NCBI GenBank assembly: GCA_948567375.1 | Contig: OX419756.1 | Span: 19,721,001-19,785,000 of the forward strand | Direction: 5' to 3' | DNA: 64,000 nt | Source of the DNA: Lunularia cruciata | Taxonomy: Eukaryota > Streptophyta > Marchantiopsida > Lunulariales > Lunulariaceae | Part shown: positions 38,925-49,395 of the stretch, piece by piece | How the letters are laid out: the number at the start of each line of letters is the position of its first letter | How positions within the stretch are numbered: position 1 is the first letter of the stretch | The notes under the pieces: generated by a model | What the model was told of the DNA's origin: nothing | The model's input: the letters and a program-made list of their open reading frames with translations, nothing else | The model's database searches: none | Translations under genes and position numbers: made by a program

Positions 38925-41200
38925 TTGTTGTAAGATTTGGTTGATTTTGGAAGTTTAAAGAATTGCATGTCCATGCAATTAACAAAGGAATTAAGTATTC
39001 TTATGAAGCCAATAATTAGAAGTAGATTGATGATGACGGATGGTAGAAAAGGTTTTGCATTTTGTACTTCATATCTTGTTACATTCAAGATTAGGAAGGA
39101 ATATTTGGAGTGTATGAGGTTTATAGTGGTATTTCTATACTATGATGTTATTTTAGGTTTGCCTTGGCTTGAACCTCATAAGTTTCAATTTGATTGGATG
39201 TAATGACAGATTCAAGTATAACACAAAGGTAAGAATTAGGTTTTTTAAGACCTTTGAGTAAGACACCTACAAATAATTAGACCCAAGAAGGGAAGTTTGT
39301 TAGTAAAGCAACCATAGAGCAAGCTTTGGAGGAAGATAAGCCTATTTTTGCAATGTGGATCAAGCCAATTACACATGGCAAATCTGATAAGGACTAGAAG
39401 CCTCATCAAGTGTAACTATATGAAGTTTAGCAACAAAGTTAGTCAAGGCTAACAAAGTAGTGAATATGCCAAATTAGCCTAGAATATCCTAGAAGTATAT
39501 GGGAAGCTTCTCATGAAGCTTCCCACTTGTTTAGCTTGCACCCCAAGTAGTAGTTTCTAGAAGGAAGCTTTTAGAAGCTTCCAACAAGCTTAGCTTGCAT
39601 GCCAAGTAAGCGACTTCAAGAAGGAAGCTTCTTGAGAAGCTTCTTGATTAACTTAGCTTGCACTCCAAGAAAGCGGCTCAGGGAAGCTTCTTGAGAAGCT
39701 TCTCAAGAGCTTTATATGTTTCCTATAAATATGAGAGCCAAAGTTCATTCTATATTTAAGTGTCCCAATGTGATCTTCCATTATCCTATTTCTCTCCTCG
39801 ATCTTGGTCTTTTACATCAAGCAATGGTTGACCAAATAGTTCAAGAGTTTGTAGATGTGTTTCCAAATATTCCGTTGAATGGATTACCCTCCAATTGTAG
39901 TTTTCCTTTTAAGATTGAGTTATTTCTAAGAAGTACTCCAATGAGTAGAACAATTTATTGGCTCTCACTGATGGATGAGCTTTGAACAACACTAATAGAG
40001 TTGTTAGAGAAGGATTTCACACAACATAATGTATCTCTTTGGGGAGCATTTGTACTATTTATCCCAAAGAAGGATGGAGGACTTTGCTTTTGTATTGATT
40101 ACCAAGGCCTTAATAAAAAAACAATGAAGAATACATATCCCTTGCCTCAAATTGATGACTTGCTAGATTGATTGAGTGGAGCATGATACTTATCCATGTT
40201 GGATCTCTGAAGTAACTATTGGAAAATTCCCATTAATAGAAAATATGTGCAAAAGATTGCCTTCTACACAAGGTATAAAGTATGTGCATTTTGAATGGGG
40301 AGTTCTACCTTTTGGGCTCACTAATGATCCAGTAGTCTTCATAGATCAAATGCATCATATGTTGGATGGTCTATTGGATTGATACATATTGGTGTTCTTG
40401 GATAATATTTTAATCTATAGCAAAATGGAGGCAAAACATGCAAATCATGTACAAGAAGTCTTAAGATGACTATGTCAATAGAGTTCTAATGCGAGAAGTC
40501 AAAGTCTGCCTTTTGGAAGAAAGAAGTTACCTTCTTAGGTCATAAGATCTCATCAGAGGGGATCAAGATGGAAGAGGAGAAAATCAAGATCATTATTGAT
40601 TGGCCTACTCCAAAGGATGCAACAAAAGTGTGGGCATTCAATGGGTTTGCAAGTTTTTACCAATGATTTATCTACTATTATGCTCATGTGGCCGCACCAT
40701 TGACCAACCTCTTGGAGAAGACCTCAAAATTTTAGTAGACCTCCAAGCACAAAGAAGCATTCCAAAAGATGAAACATATAGTGTCTTCAAGATCCATTCT
40801 TCAACCATATGATCCTCAACTACCTTGTGTGGTTGACTTTGATGTTTCTAACTTTGCAATTGGAGTTGTGTTGCAATAAGAATTTCCAAGTGGTTTACAT
40901 CCCATTGCCTTTGCATCTCACCAACTAAATTCCACAAAAAGAATTACTCTCCTCAAGATCAAGAACAACTAGCAATGGTATATACCACCAAGGTATGGAT
41001 ACATTATCTCTTGGGGAAACAAGTGATCATGCAAACTAATCACAAACCCTTGTTGCAAACATTACATCTAGAGCACATGTAGAGTCAATATAATCAATGG
41101 TAGGAATACCAATAGTTGTTTGACATCAAACCTGATTGGTTCAATGTCATCTTTGATTCCCTATCACAATGATCCAATCTGAAGACTCTTCCTCTCATCA
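38925..41200 (+). pseudogene. A1 protease, reverse transcriptase and RNase H remnant
   Basis: Protease region 38925-39205 carries VDFGSLKN where the active DSG/DTG is expected (D then F-G-S) and YDVILGLPWL. The reverse transcriptase runs from about 39820 to 40560, with FGLT near 40312 and FLDNILIYS near 40395-40421 in place of the catalytic Y/F-x-D-D. RNase H follows (about 40740-41180). The coding sequence is interrupted at 39411-39816 by a solo LTR and by many stops. The frames on both sides of the solo LTR join directly when one TCAAG copy is removed. Confidence 0.8.
39411..39816 (+). mobile_element. Solo LTR of the A family, nested in A1 pol
   Basis: 406 bp starting TGTAAC and ending TTTTACA, flanked by perfect 5-bp duplications TCAAG (39406-39410 and 39817-39821). 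It has the same layout as the A1 and A3 LTRs: GAAGCTTC modules, TATAAATA at 39724-39731 and a CCTCG-ATCTTGGTCTTTTACA end. A solo LTR arises by recombination between the two LTRs of an inserted element, so a full A element once sat here. Confidence 0.93.
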
Positions 41201-41379
41201 CATTGGCAATTATGATAATATCAATTGACTCAAAAGTCTAAATTGAGTTTAGGACTGCTTTACAAAAGGACCCCTTCTTTCAATTGATACAAGGTCATCT
41301 TGCAGCATGCAACAAAGAATACAACACCTTCTTCTTCTTCAAGGAAAGCCTTCTATTCTATGAGTATTGGATCTATATT

Positions 41380-42660
41380 CTAGATAGGGGTGATTTATGA
41401 CTTGTGCATCTTCAAGAAGCCCATGACTTACCAATCATTGGTCACATGGGAGTGGACAAGACCTTGGGTACCCTATAACACCAATGGTGGTAGCCCAACA
41501 TGGCACAAGATGTTCAAGAGTATGTAAGATCTTATGAGAGTTTCCAATGCAACAAGGTCAACAACCATAAACCAAGTGGTCTCCTTCAACCACTTCCCAT
41601 CTCCTCTACTTGATGGGAACATGTGAGCTTAGATCTCATCACATCCTTGCCCAAGACAAAGCACAATCACACAAAATCGTGGTGTTTGTGGATACGCTTA
41701 GTAAGAAAATTCATATGGCACCAACCTTTGATATAGTGGATGCTCCAAAATTGGCCCAAATCTACTTCAACAATGTCTTTAAGCATCATGGGATGTATTG
41801 TGTACTCATCTCTGGTCCTTATCCTCAATTCACAAAATTTTTCTGGCAAGCACTCTTCCAAATACTCAACACCAAGCTTGCTTTGTCCATAGCCTATCAT
41901 CTTCAAACCAATGGATAAACCAAACACGCAAATTTCACATTGGAGGATATGCTTTATGCCTTTGTCAATGTTCACCATACCAACTGGCATGAATGTCTTG
42001 CAATTGTTAAGTTTATCTGCAATAATTCCAAACAAGAAAGTATTAGATTCTCTCTCTTCTTCCTTAATTTTGGCCAAGACCCTCTTGATCCAAATTCCCT
42101 TCTTGCTCCTCCTCCATCTCATGTCTCCCATACTTCCACCTTCTTGGCCACAATATCCCAATCTCTAAAACAAGCCAAATCTCACCTCTTTGTTGCTCAA
42201 AATCATCAAAATCAATATGCGGACCAACATCATTGTGATCTCACCTTTCAACTCCATGATAAGGTCATGATTTCTTTTAGTAACCTACCCCTCCCACTTG
42301 ATACCCAAGTCCACGAACTTTCTCCTAATTGGATGGGTCCATTTGAACCATTTCTCCAATTGCTTATTGACTTGCCTTGCCTTGCCATATGCAAATCCAC
42401 CTTATCTTTCATGTTTCCAAGTTGAAACCTTTTGTTTCTAATCCATCTTCCTTTTCCTCTTGTGTCTAATCTCCTCCTCTTCTTGTCTCTATCAATGATC
42501 ATGAGGAGTATGAACTTGATCAGATCCTTGCATGTCATCACATTCAACATGGTCACCAACAACATATTGAGTACATAGTCCTTTGGAAAGGGTATCCCCT
42601 TCATGATGCCACTTGGGAACCTCTTTCTCATTCCCAAAATGCACAAATGGCTATCTAGGA
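41380..42660 (+). pseudogene. A1 integrase and chromodomain remnant
   Basis: Parallel to the intact A3 frame: zinc-binding region (HMGVDKTLGTL) about 41445-41560, catalytic core remnants with LDLITSLPKT-like text at 41630 (frameshifted), FNNVFKHHGM near 41770 and TKLALSIAYH near 41875, then the GPF region and a chromodomain remnant about 42490-42650. Stops and indels throughout. Confidence 0.85.
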
Positions 42661-42712
42661 ATTTGAAGCTTCCATGGTAACAAGGACATCGCCAACTAGT
42701 AGTGGGAGAATA

Positions 42713-43180
42713 TGTAAAATATGGAGTTTACAAATGAGTTAGTCAAGACTAACAAAGTAACAAATATGCTAAATTAGCCAAGAATTATAAAAATACTCTA
42801 CAAGCATCTAAGAAGGTACTTGGTACCTTTCAAGTATCAAGTAATGTGCATGCCAAGTGATGACTTATAGGAGTAAGCTTCTTGGGAAGCTTCTTGCCTA
42901 GCTTAGCTTGCATGCCAAGTAGGTCGCTATAGAAGGAAGCTTCTTGACTAGCTTAACTTGCATGCCAAGTAGACGACTTCTAGAATGAAGCTTCTTGATT
43001 AACTTGGCTTGACCTCAAAGAAGGTGGGTTTTAAGAAGCTTCTTAAGAGCCTTGTATGTTCTTTATGAATACCATAGCCCAGGCTCATGCTAGGCATAAG
43101 AGTTTCCTTCATTCAAAAGTCCCAATGTGATCTTTCACTTTGAACTTCCATTCTTCTAGTTCTCTCCTTTGTCTTTTACA
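42713..43180 (+). repeat. A1 3' LTR
   Basis: About 468 bp, beginning TGTAAAATATGG and ending GTCTTTTACA. Aligns along its length with 37205-37665. The TATA box is mutated here (CTTTATGAATACC). Confidence 0.88.
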
Positions 43181-43714
43181 TACAAAGTAGCCTATTAGTG
43201 GATGGTAGGGTAATGATCAAAGAGTCCTTGTAAACTAGCTAAGGTTCTACAATTGACATGACATCATATAATAATATGGAATTAGCAAACAAGTTAGCAC
43301 AACCTAATAAGTTAGTAAAATAATCCAAATTTAGTTAAGAATTCTAAAAATGTTTTAGAAGCATCTTGGTCAAATGTTCTAAAAGCACTTTAGAAGCACT
43401 TTGGAAGCTTAGTGGGAAGATTCTAGGTACTTTCCAAGGATCATGTAATTTGCAGATCAAGTTAATGGCTATCCTAGCTTGTATGCCAAGTAAGTGACTT
43501 TGAGTGGGAAGCTTCCTTTGTAGCTTCTAGAGTAACTTAACTTGCATTCCAAGAAGATGGCTTTGAGAAGGAAACTTTTCAAGATTACTTTTTTTCTTCA
43601 CTATAAATACCAAAACCCAAGCTCATGTTAGACATTTGGAGTTTCTACAATTGAGAGTTTCAATGTGACCTAATCTTCCATTTTTCCATTCTTCTATTTC
43701 TCTCTTTGGTCTTT

Positions 43715-44163
43715 TGTCACGCCATTTGTAGTTCCGCATCTAGATGCTCGGACATTGGAGTTCCAGTGATGGTAGTTAGAGTTATTCTAGCAGTTTCTCA
43801 GGGACTACTTTCCGACGGTTAGATTTTGTGTTCGGGGTACTGACTTCACGGTGGGGCCCACCGTCACTTTGCACCGTTTGCACCGTCGAGTGTGCCATCA
43901 GCGGGACCGTTAGGGTTTCAGGGCTAGCTCAAGTCCAGGGGGTATAGTCTCAAAGTGAGCTCCAGAGAGCTCACTTCTCTGATGTTGAGCCTTCGAGTTC
44001 CTGGCTATGGTGGACAGAGGCCGGCGAGCGTCACCTGGATTCTCTATGCTTGAGTGGGTGTGGCTTGACTGTAATCAGAGCCCAGTTGTTGGCAGTTTAT
44101 AGAGTGACAGATCAAGTACTGATATGAGTTGAGTTGAGTTGAGAGTGGTAAGCAATCTGATTA
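43715..44163 (+). repeat. B1 5' terminal repeat (recognisable part)
   Basis: 43758-44163 matches 52378-52783 without indels (406 bp each), and 43715 onward matches B2 from 56267. Contains a GC-rich near-palindrome around CGGTGGGGCCCACCG and a perfect 10-bp hairpin at 43953-43976. The true 3' boundary of the LTR could not be fixed because the 3' copy diverges after 52783. Confidence 0.75.
43953..43976 (+). promoter_or_regulatory. Conserved LTR hairpin in B elements
   Basis: AAGTGAGCTC-CAGA-GAGCTCACTT, a perfect 10-bp stem with a 4-nt loop. It is kept in the B1 3' repeat (52573-52596) and in B2 (56505-56528, loop CAAA) although the surroundings vary. It could act in RNA packaging, dimerisation or transcript ending; the role is not shown. 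Confidence 0.65.
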
Positions 44164-45526
44164 CATCAGAGAAGTGAAGTCAGGGGGAAATCAGGTGCAG
44201 GAACGTTGAGTGTTGGTGGTATCTCCAAGCTTGGTGGATCGTGGTAGCTCGATTCAGGTTTTGTGTTTCCCTAGTGTGCAGAAGCTCGTTTAGTTGATGC
44301 AAATTTGGCAGTTAGGCAGACGGTGTGCGGAAGCGTTGGCCAAATTTTGAGCAAAGAAGGAGCAATTTTTGAGCAATGTTGTGATTTTGAGCTCAGGAGG
44401 TGAAGGCAGGACCAATTTGCTGCGAGTTGGGCTCAAAAAGTGAAATTGAAGGTGGAGTTGGAAAGCTCTTCTCATGAAATTGTGATTTGGAAAAACCCAT
44501 TTTGTCAATTTGGCTCGAGTGGGAAGTTAGCGGGGGATTTGGCGGACATCCATCTTTAGGGTTTATGTCAGATTTTACGTCAGATTTTGGGCCAGAATTG
44601 GAGGAGTTTTGCTGTTTGGCCAGATTTGGAGAAGTTTTGCTAGTTTGGAGGAGTTTCACAGATTTGGAGAAGTTTTGCCAATTTTGGAGGAGGTTCAAAG
44701 TGGCAACAAGAAAGGCCTCATTTGGGCGTTTAGAGGCTTTGAGGCTTTGAGGCTTTGAGGCATAGGGCTGTGGGCTATGAGAGGCTACGAAGGCCTAGAA
44801 GGGCCAGCAAGCCAGCTTGCTGGCGTGAGGCTAGCTAGTTTAGTGTAGATCTTGGTCATTGGTTGGCAAAATCTGCCTTTCTTGCTAGATTGTGCGCAAC
44901 AGGGTTTGACCCCTAGATCTCTTGTTCCTAGACTGGTGCCCTAGCCAACTGGTCCACCCTCACTTGTTGTCATAGTGATTGTGCCACTGTTATCTATACA
45001 CATGTAGCTTTGGCTAGGAGAGGCAGTTTGATCCCATTCTTGGTGATCCTGGTAGCTTAGGACTTAGATACGAACTACTCTTATGTCAAATGCCAAATGG
45101 TAGCAGAGTCAGTCCCGTGTTGTGTTATGAGATGGAGGGTTTTTGTTTAGATTTCTTGTGATTGGATCCCCCCCATTCTCTACTTCTTGTTTGTGCACCA
45201 CGTTTGTGTGAGGTGCCCTGACTTTTGAGCGTTGGTGCTCTGGTGTGCTCTCGGTGGTGAAGCTGGAGTGATGACCAGTCAGACTACCTTTGTTTCTCTC
45301 CGGTGAGGCAAGAAGTGATGACCTGGAGACCATGAGAGTGCGTGTTATGATGGCAGGTTACAGGTTGCCCTTCCCTTAGTGTAGTTATCTCGGTAGAGTT
45401 ACATTAGTGGGTGGTGTTTAGTTGGTGTTGGCACGTGGTGGTGTTGGCACTTGGTGGGGTACTTGCGGTTGCGACTTGCGGTTGCAGTTGGTGGTTTGGG
45501 TTTGCTGTTGCAGTTACGTGGTCACG
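44164..45526 (+). other. B1 long leader with primer-site-like and tRNA-like sequences
   Basis: No long frame that I can assign. TGGTAGCAGAGTC near 45099 resembles a tRNA primer-binding site. A run of GAGGCTTT repeats (three in B1, one in B2) lies at about 44734-44760. A tRNA-like segment lies on the opposite strand at 44895-44962. Confidence 0.5.
44895..44962 (-). other. tRNA-derived sequence in the B1 leader
   Basis: On the minus strand TGGACCAGTTGG (44945-44956) then GGGCACCAGTCTAGGAACAA resembles a tRNA D-arm/A-box and anticodon arm, followed by GGGTCAAACCC (44902-44912), a B-box-like T-arm. The spacing between the boxes fits a tRNA. Stems are imperfect, so it is a tRNA relic or SINE head rather than a working tRNA. 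Confidence 0.5.
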
Positions 45527-46990
45527 ATGGAGTTCTTTGGAGATTCCAGAGGAGTTAGCCCTGTAGTACGCAGTGGGTTTACTCGGAGTGGGGCTCGGTA
45601 TCAGCCTGTATCTCAGGTCCCAGTGAGGGAGGAGATTGACTCTGAGTTGGAGTTCGACACAAGAGTTGATTCAGTTGAGAGTGCACTTGGTGTGTCCGCA
45701 CTGTTGTTGTGGGCCATGGACAAGATTTATGGGGCCTCCAAAGGCCCTAGGCGTTACTCTGGTACAGTGGGTACCATTGAGTTGGATGACTTCATCCAGG
45801 AGTTTGATAGTTGGTGTGATCTGCAGTAGATGCGGAACCCGACTTTGTTCACACCCTTCATGGCATGGAAGGGGTTGTTTTAGCACTTGGAGGGTCCACC
45901 AATGGATGATTACCATGAGTTCAGGAGAGCTCATTTGGAGGAGATTGAGTTATGGAGACAGTATTGGTCTCCACACTATGTCTCCATCACTTCAGGCTCG
46001 GTGGCCAGGAGTAGATCGGCTGTACCTACGAGTTCTAGCTCGAGTAGTGTGGGTGGAGCTAGTGGAGGTGCACTAGCTGGAGATAGTGCTACTACGAGTG
46101 GAGGTACCGCTGCAGGAGGTGGTGTGGTACCGGGGTTTAACCCCATGGTTGAGTTCTTCCTATGTTTGAGGCAGAACTACCAGGGAGTGCGGACTGACAA
46201 GCTGAGGAGCTTGCAAGAGTTCCAGCGGAAGGCTGGAGAGAGCCTACGTGAGGCATATACTCGCATGAGGCGGCTAATCAGTTTCACTCAGGGAGTTACT
46301 GAGGCCTAGGCAGTCCAGTTTTGGTATGGGATACTGGACAGGGAGTTGCGACGTAGAGTTCGTGATGCTATGTTGTTGCAGGCTACTTCGCCCACTTTGG
46401 CAGTAGTCTTTGGTTTGGCTGAGCGTATTGAGCTCAACATGGTGGAGGAGAGAGTGGTGACAGCTGGATTTGGTAGATAGACCTCATCCACGGTTGTGAC
46501 TTCTTCTAGAGTGCAGCAGAGTGCACCACGCCTAGTTGGTTTTTGAGGATAGGGTGTACAGCCCAGATCCTATGGAGCGAGTGGAGGGCCTAGTGGAGTT
46601 AGACCCTTACCCTCATTTTTGGGTCAGCAGCAGCCAGTGAGTGGTGGTGTTGCTTGTTGGACTTGTGGTGGACCTCACCATAGGAGAGAGTGTACTCAGG
46701 GCAGCGGACCTGATACCTCTGGTGCATCACAGCCATCATAGAGGCAGTGTGAGCATTGCCATAGATTTGGTCACACTAGTGACCGGTGTTTTGACCTACA
46801 CCCGGAGTTACGGAGTGGTAGGGCTGCTATGGCAGGTAGTAGAGGAGCTCCAGTTCATGGAGGACGAGGTGGTAGAGGTGGTGGTAGAGGATCTACACCT
46901 AGTAGGGGTGCAATACCTGCCCTTACTTCTGACATAGCTATGGCTACTCGGATTGAGCAGTTGGAGCAGAGATTGGCTAGTATGGCTATT
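45527..46990 (+). pseudogene. B1 gag with two zinc knuckles
   Basis: Starts at ATG 45527 (MEFFGDSRGVSP). The capsid-like part contains LDDFIQEFDSWCDLQ, WKGLF, FFLCLRQNYQGVRTDKLRSL, FQRKAGESLREAYTRMRRLI and a Gly/Ser/Thr-rich linker. Two zinc knuckles follow: CWTCGGPHHRREC (46655-46693, a shortened spacing) and CEHCHRFGHTSDRC (46748-46789, standard spacing), then an RGGRGGGRG stretch that should bind nucleic acid. Stops occur at 45827, 45882, 46306, 46477, near 46537 and near 46738. The first and the TGA near 46537 are shared with B2; the others are not. A one-base insertion near 46990 breaks the join to the protease, which is in frame in B2. Confidence 0.85.
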
Positions 46991-46999
46991 GCATCAGAG

Positions 47000-48330
47000 G
47001 AGATCAGATTCAGGTGCTGGGGCTTCCACCTCATATGCTGGTGATAGAGATGCTTTGGACTTCATGTGCGGAGCGGCACAAGTGGATGCATCTGCAGCAG
47101 TGACTAGGAGTGCAGTACGTGCTCATGAGCCTAGAGGAGCATCAGTGGAGTTGGACCCACAGAGAAGAGAGGTTGGGAGACAGGTCAGACTTCCCCAGTC
47201 TTTCATGCTATCTGAGGCATTACAGATGACATCCATGGTTCCTAGACGTCCCAGTGCAGGTGTGGTAGGTGGTGATGGAGTACCTGATGGACTACCTGCT
47301 AGTCAGCCACCTGCTACTACACAAACTGAGTCTAGCATGATGTTGGGGGCGGCTCAGCTGATTATGCGGCATCCTTTGTTTTCAGCCAGTGACATGTTTA
47401 CATTGGGAGTTGACCCAGCCCCAGTGTTCCGGTTGGCTGCCACGTTGTGTGAGAGTAGGGATGGTGCAATTCCTACTACTAGAGCAGAGGTGGTTGGTAG
47501 TGGATCTGACTTGGTTGAGGAGCATGGGATCCGTTCAGCGACCAGTGGGTTGTGGCAGGCAGCAACGGCTAGACTGGAGGAGTTGCCAACTAGACCGGCC
47601 TTTAAGAGAGCGCGGTTTACACCTGGTGTTGTCCTATTGGATAACCAAAGGGGGATTTTTTGTTTGGTGGGACCTTCAGGGAAGGTCTATACACCACATA
47701 GAGTCTTGTTAGACTCTGGTGCGCAGCCTCTTATGTTGGGGAAGGCTGCAGTTGTTGGTCTGGAGTTACGGAAGACCGATGTGGAGAGGTGTCCATTTCA
47801 GATCCAAACATCTCTAGGTGGTGGTTCGACATAGTACATCACACGTGGGGAGCTTGTTGTCCAGGTTCAGCCTGGTCATCCGATTGATAGCTTGGTGGTG
47901 AGAGCTCAGGCTGTTGCGACGATAGCTGAGTCATATGATGTGCTAGTTGGGGGAGCAGTGTTATACCCTATGGGTTTCAGCATTGACTATTGGGAGGAGA
48001 TAACCTCTTATAGACCTGGTTGGCAGTCTGGTGAGGGACGGGTATGTCGCCTACCAGTACGCTTCAGTAGTGGCAGTCTTGGCTCACTACAGTCCGGGAC
48101 CATGGCAGCATCAGTTTTAGCTTTCAGCGGTGCAGTTACTTGGCCTGGTGACTTGTTGGAGGGGAATGCCCATGCAGAGGATACTCCAGTACCAGAGGAG
48201 ATCACTCGGCTTTGGAGTACAAGTGGGATTGTTCCATCCACCTTGGATGTTCCATTGTGGAGTTCGGAGGAGGCATTGCAGCAGCATGCAAATTAGTTGG
48301 TGCAGTAGGCTTGGAGTGGAGCCTTCGTAC
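47000..48330 (+). pseudogene. B1 aspartic protease region
   Basis: A long frame in the register of the downstream domains. The active-site segment reads VLLDSGAQPLMLG with DSG at 47712-47720, followed by VVGLEL and, later, YDVLVGGAVLYPMGFSIDYW, the usual second half of retroviral-type proteases. Stops at 47832 (CAG to TAG; sense in B2), 48294 and 48303. The protease would cut the polyprotein. The segment to about 48400 has no recognised domain. Confidence 0.82.
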
Positions 48331-48404
48331 CATCAGGGGATGAGTGTGAGGATGAGCCTCCAGAGGCGATTTCTTTGACACCTCTGGATACCACACTCAT
48401 TGCT

Positions 48405-49395
48405 TGGCAGTACCCAGTAGAGGGGATATGCCTATTGGAGTTGTTTGGTGGGATCAACACCAGACTAGCTGCGGTGTTACAGGCGGGTATCCGAGTACAG
48501 AGGTACTTGTATGTAGAGAGAGATGAGACTACTAGGCGAGTCTCTCTACATCATGTGGCACACTTGGCCAATCGGTATCCGGAGTTATTACCGATGTCAG
48601 CAGTTAGAGGTTACCAGAAGGCCTTACCAGGAGACATTTCCTTACTGGGGGCGCATGACCTAGAGAGACATGGGCCTATTCACTTGGTGATTTCTGGATG
48701 GCCATGTCAGGGACATACACGTGCGGGCCATGGTTTGGGTCTTTAGGATCCTCGTTCTGGTGTGTTTTGGGAGATGTTACGGATACTACAACATCTCCAG
48801 GTTCATCAGTCTGTTTCTCCAGCTTACCTTTTGGAGAACGTTCCATTGATGGGTGATTCTCGCACTAGAGTGGTGGCGAGTACACATTAGGTCCATTCAT
48901 GGATGGGACCTGCTGTATTGTTAGATGCAGCCAGAGTGGGATCACGGGCTCATTGTCTTTGTCTTTGGTGGACGAACCTCTTACCCAGAGAGGTTCTATA
49001 GCGTGCTTATGATGGGATTCAGCGACTGGACCACATTCTTGTTGATGATATCTTGGATGTTGGGCATCAGTCTCAGATAGTGGTAGTGGCTGATAGGTCA
49101 CCTATGGTAGTGGTGAACCTAGTTGGACAGCCTAGAGCTGCATTTCCTACACTCATGAGTTTCCCAGGCTCTCATGCTTTTCGAGAGGGAGGACCTGGAC
49201 TTGTTTGGGACTCACAGTTACAGCAGTTGGTGGAGCCCAATGCTGATGAGAGAGAGCGGGCAATGGGTTTTTGCACCGGTATTACCACAGTTCCAGTAGT
49301 GTCAGAGGCATCCAGGCGTCAGGTGTTAGGTCAGGCTATGGACCTGAACTGTTTGACCTGGATTGTGAGCCTTGGTTTGGCAGAGCAGCGTAGGA
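48405..49395 (+). pseudogene. B1 DNA cytosine-5 methyltransferase domain (DNMT3-like motif order)
   Basis: About 330 codons between protease and reverse transcriptase, in the pol register. Motif I: LLELFGGINTRLAAVLQAGI (48432 on), followed by YLYVERDE (motif II position). Motif IV: PIHLVISGWPCQGHTRAG with the catalytic Cys at 48705-48707. Motif VI: AYLLENVPLMGD with ENV at 48834-48842. Motif VIII-like: SRAHCLCLWWTNLLP, comparable to the H-R-A-R-Y-F-W-G-N-L-P of DNMT3 proteins. Then DERERAMGF and motif X RRQVLGQAMDLNCLTWIVSL (49313 on). The motifs run I to X in order, unlike the permuted plant DRM enzymes. Stops at 48744, 48888 and 48999 are sense codons in B2. The domain would transfer a methyl group to C5 of cytosine; whether any family member is active is unknown. 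Confidence 0.9.

Larger units (their letters stand above)
37205..43180 (+). mobile_element. Element A1: decayed Ty3/gypsy chromovirus
   Basis: A full-length but dead element about 5.98 kb long (including a 411-bp solo-LTR insertion). LTRs start TGTAA and end TTTTAT/CA, and flanking pentamers TATAA and TACAA differ by one transition, consistent with a decayed 5-bp target duplication. After the 5' LTR comes TTGATATTAGAGC, a degenerate form of the initiator-Met tRNA primer site TTGGTATCAGAGC. Before the 3' LTR is the purine tract AGTAGTGGGAGAATA. Gag, protease, reverse transcriptase, RNase H, integrase and chromodomain remnants follow in order, all interrupted by stops. The youngest relative in this window is A3. 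Confidence 0.9.

Noticed and set aside
44393-44750. Long frames in the B leader as extra genes
   Set aside because: The same region in B2 does not preserve the frames; content is low complexity and no domain is visible.
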